Below, one piece after another: positions 7,289-12,894 of a stretch of DNA of 12,894 nucleotides. Source of the DNA: Spirosoma fluviale (GTDB lineage Bacteria; Bacteroidota; Bacteroidia; Cytophagales; Spirosomataceae); assembly GCA_945860325.1 (NCBI GenBank), contig CAMARL010000040.1, forward strand, positions 1 to 12,894, read 5' to 3'. Every line of letters begins with the position of its first letter. Positions within the stretch are counted from its first letter, which is position 1. Under the pieces are notes generated by a model. That model was given only the letters and a program-made list of their open reading frames with translations. It was not told the DNA's origin and did not search any database. Made by a program: the position numbers and the translations under genes.

Positions 7289-8968
7289 ATGAAAAAGATA
7301 AAAAAAGTTTCTCTACTCGTTTTTGGAATGTTGGCGCTTTATAGCTGCACCAATTTGAACGAGATTGTTTTAGACGAATATAATGCAGCAGGCTTGACAG
7401 ATAAGCAAGCCGCTGAGGGAGCCATAGTTCCTGTGTACGCATTTTTACCAAACTTGTATCGCCATACGATACATTTTGCATTGAACGAAATATCGACGGA
7501 TGAGGCTATTTTACCTTATCGTGGTGGTACGGATTGGGGTGATAATGGAATTTATTTATCCCTGCATAGGCATGAAACAATGAGTACGGATCCCAACGTT
7601 CGTGATGAGTGGGTTCATATTTTAACGGGTATATCAAGATCGGTAACAGCGATTAATGCTTTGCAAATTTCAAAAGATCCTGCAGCTAAATTATATTTAG
7701 CGGAGGCAAGAGGTATGCGCGCATTTTATAACATGCTGATGCTGGATGCCTTTGGAGTGGCCTTTTCTAAGGAAGATTTGGGAGATGTTTCTACCATTTT
7801 ACGTGGAGATAAAGCAGTGGAATACATCAAATCAGAATTATTGGCCGTAGAACCAGTATTAGAAACAGGCGTAGGTCCAGGTCGATTGACCAAGGCAGGT
7901 GCTTGGGGCATTTTAGCTCGTTTATATCTAAATGCAGCAGCATATCGAGATATTTACGCCGCTCAATATACCTTTAAGCCAGAAGATATGGACAAGGTAA
8001 TTGAGTATTCAGATAAGATCATTAACTCGGGCCAATACAGTTTGTCTCCTGATTATTGGGCTATTTTTGGTAATGCGAATCATGATAATAAGGAGTTGAT
8101 TTTTGCGATCGATCAGCGTGCTGAATTGAATGGCCATAATCGTATGTCTTATTTCTCTTTAGCGAATGACCAGCGTCCTTTGCCTGCATATCCAGGAGCT
8201 AATGGAACAGATGGTCCAGGGATTACTTCTGATTTTTATCAATCATGGGTATCCACGTACGGTTCTGTTGACCCTGCGGCTGGCGACCCTCGTTTCTATA
8301 AGCAGAACATCAAACCTACTGACGAGTGTGTCGCGGAGGCTCAATATAATATAGATCGTGGAATTTTAAGAGGCCAACAATATGGATTGCAATTTGCAGG
8401 GGGTGCATTTTTAAAATGCCCCGATGGAAAATATAAGGTAGGCAAGATTTACAATACGAGAAAGGCTGCACCTTATCCACCGGTTATACATACTGAAAAA
8501 ATTGATTTTACGCCTAGTGGAAGCGATTACAGTACCGGGTTTCGCGTAGAGAAATATGAGTTCAGTAAAAAATCACAATCAGGTCGTAATTTTGGAGAAG
8601 CGGATATCTCCATCGTTCGTTTAGCAGATGTTTATTTAATGCGTGCAGAGGCAAAATTACGTAAGTCAAATGATGTGGCTGGAGCTCTAGCGGATGTCAA
8701 CAAAGTTAGAACGTCTAGAACGGCTAACATGCCGGCTGGATCTGCTTTGTCAACCATCAATTTAGACTTGTTATTGCGCGAGCGTGGGTTTGAGTTGTAT
8801 TGGGAAATGCACCGCAGAACGGATTTAATTCGTTTTAATAAATATGAAAGCGGTTGGACTGAAATGTCAAGCACAAATAAAAACAAGCGAATCTTCCCAA
8901 TCCCACAAACGGCGATTGACGGAGCGTCAAATTTACCTGGATATTTAAAGCAAAATCCTGGGTATTAA
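7289..8968 (+). CDS. susD-like: SusD/RagB-type nutrient-binding outer-membrane lipoprotein
   Basis: This 559-residue surface lipoprotein should cap the SusC barrel and capture its ligand. It begins with a lipoprotein signal (MKKIKK, hydrophobic core, LYSC with the lipidated Cys at residue 20) and continues TNLNEIV. SusD-family features include the TPR-like helix containing LAEARGMRAFYNMLMLDAFG, the later VYLMRAEAKLR helix, RERGFELYWEMHRRTDLIRF, and the typical close FPIPQTAID...NPGY. The length is normal and the frame is intact. It is translated 18 nt after susC and is followed at once by a strong terminator, so susCD form a two-gene unit. Family assignment is secure. Ligand specificity cannot be deduced, and no glycan-degrading enzyme is visible nearby to suggest it. 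Confidence 0.95.
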   Translation: MKKIKKVSLLVFGMLALYSCTNLNEIVLDEYNAAGLTDKQAAEGAIVPVYAFLPNLYRHTIHFALNEISTDEAILPYRGGTDWGDNGIYLSLHRHETMSTDPNVRDEWVHILTGISRSVTAINALQISKDPAAKLYLAEARGMRAFYNMLMLDAFGVAFSKEDLGDVSTILRGDKAVEYIKSELLAVEPVLETGVGPGRLTKAGAWGILARLYLNAAAYRDIYAAQYTFKPEDMDKVIEYSDKIINSGQYSLSPDYWAIFGNANHDNKELIFAIDQRAELNGHNRMSYFSLANDQRPLPAYPGANGTDGPGITSDFYQSWVSTYGSVDPAAGDPRFYKQNIKPTDECVAEAQYNIDRGILRGQQYGLQFAGGAFLKCPDGKYKVGKIYNTRKAAPYPPVIHTEKIDFTPSGSDYSTGFRVEKYEFSKKSQSGRNFGEADISIVRLADVYLMRAEAKLRKSNDVAGALADVNKVRTSRTANMPAGSALSTINLDLLLRERGFELYWEMHRRTDLIRFNKYESGWTEMSSTNKNKRIFPIPQTAIDGASNLPGYLKQNPGY

Positions 8969-8986
8969 TTAAGGGTTTAATAATAA

Positions 8987-9025
8987 AAAAGCTGGCAAGG
9001 ATTTCTTTGCCAGCTTTTCTTTTTT
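8987..9025 (+). terminator. Intrinsic terminator after susD
   Basis: AAAAGCTGGCAA at 8987-8998 pairs perfectly with TTGCCAGCTTTT at 9007-9018 around an 8-nt loop, and a T-rich run follows to 9025. It lies 18 nt after the susD stop and should separate susCD from the dehydrogenase genes. Confidence 0.9.
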
Positions 9026-9098
9026 ATAGCCAATTGACATTTCATTTTAGCAGGCGGGCTTTTTTTTATAAATAGTCTGTAAAAATCAAGAATCTGAT

Positions 9099-9106
9099 TA
9101 AATTTG
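9099..9106 (+). promoter_or_regulatory. Candidate -7 promoter element for the dehydrogenase unit
   Basis: TAAATTTG matches TAnnTTTG exactly and lies 22 nt before the ATG at 9129. Because a strong terminator stands upstream, this unit needs its own promoter. A -33 TTG is not evident, so confidence is low. Confidence 0.35.
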
Positions 9107-9128
9107 TTTTTTATCTAAATAAAATTTT

Positions 9129-9731
9129 ATGTTTAATCGAAGAGAAGCAGTTTCCCGAATAGCCATGATGGTCGGTGGCGCATTTACCGCACCTACTTTA
9201 TTTGCGATGGATGTGAAGGAAAGTGGGAAATTTTTGAATGTAGATTTGTTCTCATTAACAGATGCTCAAAGACAAGTAGTTGCTGCCGTGGCAGAACACA
9301 TTATCCCGAAAACAAATACAGCTGGTGCAATCGACGCGGGCGTTCCGGCATTTATTGAATTGATGTTGAAGGACTGTTACAAAGTTCCCGAACATGCCAG
9401 TTTCCTTAAGGGCGTGAACGATTTAATTAAGGCTAAATTTTTGTCTCAAAATCAGGATGGCCAAGTGGCTGTTTTGACGCTTTTGGAATCGAATACAAAA
9501 GATTTAATGCGCAATTACCAACAACGTAGAATGAAGGTGGGCGACAATGTAGACAAGGAAACGTTGGAAGGTGCGAATGGCGTTCCATTTTGGCGCTTGA
9601 TCAAAGAATTGACTCTATTAGGGTATTATACTTCTGAAAAAGGGATAGAGGCTTCGTTTGTATACCAACCGATCCCTGGGAAATTTGAGGCAACCAAATT
9701 ATTGCCTGGTCAAAAATCATTTCAATATTAA
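9129..9731 (+). CDS. Gluconate 2-dehydrogenase subunit 3 family protein (small/gamma subunit, Tat signal)
   Basis: This 200-residue protein belongs to the gluconate-2-dehydrogenase subunit 3 family, the small partner of membrane or periplasmic FAD dehydrogenases. It opens with a twin-arginine-type signal: N-R-R-E-A at 3-7, hydrophobic stretch 11-20, likely cleavage near TLFA at 23-26. Family signatures are LTDAQRQVVAAVAEHIIP at 43-60, followed by KTNTAGAIDAGVP at 61-73 and LTLLGYYTSEKG at 161-172. In characterised relatives this subunit supplies the Tat signal that carries the signal-less catalytic subunit across the inner membrane and helps it fold. The same arrangement is seen here: the GMC gene starts 13 nt downstream and lacks a signal peptide. 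The frame is intact and the length is typical. Confidence 0.92.
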   Translation: MFNRREAVSRIAMMVGGAFTAPTLFAMDVKESGKFLNVDLFSLTDAQRQVVAAVAEHIIPKTNTAGAIDAGVPAFIELMLKDCYKVPEHASFLKGVNDLIKAKFLSQNQDGQVAVLTLLESNTKDLMRNYQQRRMKVGDNVDKETLEGANGVPFWRLIKELTLLGYYTSEKGIEASFVYQPIPGKFEATKLLPGQKSFQY

Positions 9732-9744
9732 TTTTTAGGATAAG

Positions 9745-11463
9745 ATGAACATAAATATAGATGCCATAAAGGGTCAAACTTTCGATGCAATTGTCGTTGG
9801 CTCAGGAATTTCAGGCGGTTGGGCCGCCAAAGAATTAACAGAAAAGGGATTAAAGGTAGCCGTTATTGAGCGTGGTCGTGAGATTAAGCACATTGAAGGA
9901 TATGAAACTGCGATGAAACACCCATGGGAATTTGAACATCGCAATAGACCTACCAACATGGCCGCGGAGGAATATTGGGCTGCCATGCGAACAGGATATA
10001 CGGCGAATGAGGAACATCGTTATTTGTTTGAAAATGATAAACAAAATCCATACATCGAGAAAAAAGGGGGATTTGATTGGACGCGTGCGTACCATACGGG
10101 AGGAAAATCTCTTTTATGGGGCCGTCATTCCTATCGTTGGAATAAACAAGATTTTGAAGCGAATGCCAAAGATGGTATCGGTACTGACTGGCCTATTCGA
10201 TATGAGGATATGGCGCCATGGTATTCCTATGTAGAGAAATTTGCAGGAATTTCAGGCCAAGCAGAAGGTTTGGATGTGTTGCCAGATGGAGAGTTCCAAC
10301 CAGCGATGGGGATCACAGCTCCGGAGGTACATTTTAAGAATGAAGTAAATAAAAAATTAGGCCGACCGGTTACTTTGGGTCGTGTCGCACACTTAACAAA
10401 TCCGGGAAAAGTTCACACGGATTTAGGTCGGAGCTCATGTAATTTTAGAAATAAATGTATGCGCGGATGTCCTTACGGGGCTTATTTCAGTTCTTTGTCG
10501 GCGACATTACCAGCAGCCATGCGCACGAAACGTTTGACGATGGTGCACAATTCGATTGTCTCTGAAATTATCTATGATGAGGCGACACAAAAAGCGAAAG
10601 GCGTACGTGTAATCGATCAAAACACCATGGAGGTTAGAGAGTATTTCGCAAAAATTATTTTTGTCAATGCGGGGGCTATCGGTTCAACCTCTATTTTAAT
10701 GAATTCAAAATCTAGCCGTTTTCAAAATGGCTTAGGAAATGATAGTGACCAATTGGGCCGCAACATCATGGATCACCATTTAAATGTAGGAGCTTCAGCG
10801 ACCGTAGAAGGATTTGAGGATGATTACATGTTTGGCAACAGGCCTAACAGTCTTTACATCCCTCGTTTCCGTAACTGGGGAAAAGATAAGCGGGATTATA
10901 TTCGTGGATTTGGATATCAGGGTGGAGCCAGTCGTGATGGTTGGGGACGAGGAACAGGTATGGACGGATTTGGAGCAACCTTCAAAGAAAGCTTAACTCA
11001 TCCTGGAAAATGGAATGTAGGTTTTGGTGGATTTGGTGAAATTTTACCTGATCCAAATAATCGTTTCCAATTGAGTCAAACGGTGAAAGATAAATGGGGA
11101 CTTCCTGTGTTGGAATTTGAAACTTCTTTTGGCCCCAACGAACTTAAAATGAGAGAAGATATGATGCATGATGCGGCTGAAATGTTAGAGGCGGCCGGAT
11201 TTAAAAATGTCAACGCATACAATAGACAAGGAACGCATATCGGACTAGGAATTCATGAAATGGGTACGGCACGTATGGGTACCTCCGTTAAGAATTCTAT
11301 TGTGAACAAACACAATCAAGTGCATGAGGTTAAAAACGTGTTTATGACAGACGGCGCTGCTATGGCTTCTGCATCTTGTGTAAATCCATCGTTGACCTAC
11401 ATGGCCATGACTGCACGTGCTGCTGATTTTGCGGTAAGTGAATTAAAGAAGAAAAATTTATAG
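9745..11463 (+). CDS. FAD-dependent GMC-family dehydrogenase, large subunit, with putative Fe-S cysteine motif
   Basis: This 572-residue catalytic subunit oxidises a sugar-type alcohol with FAD. The N-terminal Rossmann motif is VVGSGISGGWAAKEL at 17-31, with the ribose-binding acidic end VIERGR at 40-45. The C-terminal GMC domain has HEMGTARMG with the probable catalytic His504, and SCVNPSLTYMAM with Asn547 as the second catalytic residue. In the middle, Cys232, Cys238 and Cys242 form C-x5-C-x3-C-P; the same spacing is, as I recall it, used for the [3Fe-4S] cluster of FAD-glucose dehydrogenase alpha subunits. No export signal precedes the flavin motif, so export with the small subunit is expected. 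Possible identities include gluconate, glucose or glucoside-3-dehydrogenase; motifs alone do not decide. No cytochrome c subunit follows, so the electron acceptor is unknown. A purine-rich AGGA lies 5 nt before the ATG. Confidence 0.93.
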   Translation: MNINIDAIKGQTFDAIVVGSGISGGWAAKELTEKGLKVAVIERGREIKHIEGYETAMKHPWEFEHRNRPTNMAAEEYWAAMRTGYTANEEHRYLFENDKQNPYIEKKGGFDWTRAYHTGGKSLLWGRHSYRWNKQDFEANAKDGIGTDWPIRYEDMAPWYSYVEKFAGISGQAEGLDVLPDGEFQPAMGITAPEVHFKNEVNKKLGRPVTLGRVAHLTNPGKVHTDLGRSSCNFRNKCMRGCPYGAYFSSLSATLPAAMRTKRLTMVHNSIVSEIIYDEATQKAKGVRVIDQNTMEVREYFAKIIFVNAGAIGSTSILMNSKSSRFQNGLGNDSDQLGRNIMDHHLNVGASATVEGFEDDYMFGNRPNSLYIPRFRNWGKDKRDYIRGFGYQGGASRDGWGRGTGMDGFGATFKESLTHPGKWNVGFGGFGEILPDPNNRFQLSQTVKDKWGLPVLEFETSFGPNELKMREDMMHDAAEMLEAAGFKNVNAYNRQGTHIGLGIHEMGTARMGTSVKNSIVNKHNQVHEVKNVFMTDGAAMASASCVNPSLTYMAMTARAADFAVSELKKKNL

Positions 11464-11510
11464 GTTCGAATGGGCTATTTAAAGCCTAAATGAGGATCAT
11501 ATAAAAATAC

Positions 11511-11547
11511 AATAGGCCGAAGAAATATCTCTTCGGCCTATTTTTTT
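11511..11547. terminator. Terminator between convergent genes
   Basis: AATAGGCCGAAGA at 11511-11523 pairs perfectly with TCTTCGGCCTATT at 11530-11542 around a 6-nt loop, and T continues to 11547. It is strongest for the plus-strand dehydrogenase unit. On the minus strand, the same stem lies 33 nt past the esterase stop and is followed by a shorter T-rich tract, so it may work in both directions. Confidence 0.9.
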
Positions 11548-11579
11548 CTTTCAAATTTCTTTAAAAGATTCGTCGCGGA

Positions 11580-12894
11580 TTATTTTATTTCAGCGATGGA
11601 TTTTCGCATGATCCTAGTCCAAATCTCATACCCTTTTTCATTAAAATGCAACTTGTCTTCCACATGAAGGCTAGGCTGATATTTTCCATCAGCACCTAAC
11701 AACGCGCTGGTCGTTTCCACAAAATACATATTGGGTTTAGAAGCGCTGTAATTTTTTATTAGCTCATTAGTTTCTTGAATTTTATCCCAAACTTCCCAAC
11801 GGCGTTCATTGGGCGAAATCGCAATGTAATAAATGGGGGTATTCGGAAACTTCGAACGAAGCATTTTTACAACATATTTATACGTTTCAAGAATTTGGAG
11901 CGGGCTTTTATCTTGCTTGCTCACCGACAAATCATTGCTTCCAGAATACATATAAATTGCCTTTAAAGAATGATTGAAAGCTATTCTTGGAATGTAATAA
12001 GCCATTTCGCTGATATTCGATCCCCCAAATCCATGGTGAATAATTTCAGCCGGGGCCAAATCTTTTTTAATGGTTTTCCATAATCGGATGAATGAGCTGC
12101 CGGTAAATAATATGGAATTAGAAGAGTAACTTGTTTTTGAATCATCTACTTCATGCGCTTTTATTTCATTTTCAAAGCGGGTGATTTTTGGCGTTGCTTT
12201 CGTTCGATTGACCTGAGCATAAAGCCATTCGCCTACTTCCTGTAGCGAGGAAAGGATGGCAGGCTTATTGTTATCTAGCGTGTGTCCTAAATTTTCGGAT
12301 AGTTTGACACCCGTGGGGACCCCCTGACTTAAGGCTCTTTCAAAAATAATTTGACTCCCATATTTAAAATTATGGTAGGCAAAAGATGAATCAAATGGAA
12401 CCGTTTTATCCGCCGTTCCATGGACATTGAATACAGGAACATCTCCCGTATTTAGCCAGTTAAAATTGACCATCGCCCCCCAGAAATTGACCACACCATG
12501 TATTTTAGACGAAAATCCTTCGTTGCCCGAAGTCCCTTCCATGCTACCATTTTTTGCCAAATCGATGTAAGTGGGAACTTCCTTTTGGTCTAAATAGGCC
12601 AAGTGCAAAGCGGTCATCGCGCCGGCAGATCCACCGGCAATGTAAATTTTACTTGTATCGATGCCATAGTTTTCCGCGTTTTTTCTAAAAAATCGAACGG
12701 CAGCTTTCGCATCTTGAACGGCACGAATCATGGCCTCAAAATAGGATACGTCTGATTTAGGTTCCGCTATGCCTAATCGGTAATTAATAGATCCCACGAC
12801 AAAACCTCTATGACTCAGGTTTTCCGAAACCACCCTTGAATATCCTGTTCGTTTGTCGCCATTCACAAAGCCGCCTCCATGGACAAAAACAATT
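11580..12894 (-). CDS. Two-domain esterase: alpha/beta-hydrolase joined to SGNH (GDSL-like) hydrolase, 5' end missing
   Basis: The frame runs off the right edge, so the N-terminus is absent; 437 residues are visible. The first nine are IVFVHGGGF, the oxyanion-hole motif of carboxylesterase/HSL-type hydrolases. A GTG at 12866 is simply the next valine codon and not the start. Counting that valine as residue 1, the alpha/beta domain has nucleophile Ser80 in GGSAG, Asp153 in HGTADKTVPF and His195 in LGHTLD. After a linker around 220-248 comes an SGNH domain: block I SILFTGSS at 251-258 (Ser258), block II GFGGSN at 279-284, block III GSND at 309-312 and block V DKLH at 404-407 (Asp404/His407). 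Both catalytic sets look complete. Such enzymes usually remove acetyl or other acyl groups from carbohydrates, but the substrate is not evident. The gene converges on the dehydrogenase unit. Export cannot be judged. Confidence 0.9.
   Translation of the reverse strand, partial: IVFVHGGGFVNGDKRTGYSRVVSENLSHRGFVVGSINYRLGIAEPKSDVSYFEAMIRAVQDAKAAVRFFRKNAENYGIDTSKIYIAGGSAGAMTALHLAYLDQKEVPTYIDLAKNGSMEGTSGNEGFSSKIHGVVNFWGAMVNFNWLNTGDVPVFNVHGTADKTVPFDSSFAYHNFKYGSQIIFERALSQGVPTGVKLSENLGHTLDNNKPAILSSLQEVGEWLYAQVNRTKATPKITRFENEIKAHEVDDSKTSYSSNSILFTGSSFIRLWKTIKKDLAPAEIIHHGFGGSNISEMAYYIPRIAFNHSLKAIYMYSGSNDLSVSKQDKSPLQILETYKYVVKMLRSKFPNTPIYYIAISPNERRWEVWDKIQETNELIKNYSASKPNMYFVETTSALLGADGKYQPSLHVEDKLHFNEKGYEIWTRIMRKSIAEIK

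Noticed and set aside
9028..9067. A second terminator before the dehydrogenase unit, suggested by GGGCT followed by eight T
   Set aside because: The possible stems are only 3-4 bp (AGCC/GGCT with a 25-nt loop, or AGC/GCT). The T-run is noted but the hairpin is not convincing.
11580..12866. A complete esterase gene starting with GTG at 12866
   Set aside because: The frame stays open to the window edge and the upstream codons encode HGGGF, the oxyanion-hole motif. The GTG is an internal valine, so the gene is 5'-truncated by the window.
1..12894. Signs of mobile DNA, phage, CRISPR, toxin-antitoxin or RNA genes
   Set aside because: No transposase, integrase, terminal inverted repeats, repeat-spacer pattern or tRNA/rRNA-like sequence was seen. 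Genes are intact (apart from the two cut by the window edges), and base composition looks even by eye.

Overview
The window comes from a member of the Bacteroidota. The evidence is a SusC/SusD outer-membrane pair, matches to the Bacteroidota -7 promoter element TAnnTTTG, little Shine-Dalgarno sequence, and AT-rich intergenic DNA. The gene set (DUF1501 protein, gluconate-2-dehydrogenase subunit 3 with a GMC oxidoreductase, a LacI regulator) resembles aquatic or soil Cytophagales, but that narrower placement is a guess. I see no RNA genes, CRISPR arrays, insertion sequences or other mobile DNA. No gene-free stretch exceeds 300 bases.

Layout. (1) Positions 1-2892, minus strand: a tight transcription unit with an MHS-type MFS transporter, then a Tat-exported DUF1501 protein 7 nt later, then the first 50 nt of a third gene with a signal-peptide-like start that runs off the left edge. 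A 9-bp inverted repeat lies in the transporter leader. (2) Positions 3060-4088, plus strand: a LacI-family repressor, divergent from the transporter. (3) Positions 4178-4189: a perfect CpG-centred palindrome typical of LacI-family operators, 78 nt before the susC start. (4) Positions 4268-8968, plus strand: susC then susD, closed by a strong intrinsic terminator. (5) Positions 9129-11463, plus strand: a two-gene oxidoreductase unit. It has a small Tat-signal subunit (gluconate 2-dehydrogenase subunit 3 type) and a 572-residue FAD-dependent GMC dehydrogenase with a C-x5-C-x3-C motif expected to hold an iron-sulfur cluster. (6) Positions 11511-11547: a strong hairpin terminator between convergent genes. 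(7) Positions 11580-12894, minus strand: a 5'-truncated two-domain esterase with an alpha/beta-hydrolase joined to an SGNH (GDSL-like) hydrolase.

How the parts may work together (inference). The repressor probably senses a small molecule and controls SusCD, which takes up a glycan or glycoside across the outer membrane. No glycoside hydrolase is visible. Instead, the neighbouring genes encode a periplasmic flavin dehydrogenase pair of the class that includes gluconate, FAD-glucose and glucoside-3-dehydrogenases. This suggests a route that oxidises the sugar or glycoside in the periplasm, possibly before cleavage. The bifunctional-looking esterase could remove acyl groups from the same substrate, but it is on the opposite strand and its link to the locus is only positional. 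The transporter and DUF1501 protein form a separate unit whose connection to the sugar locus is unproven.
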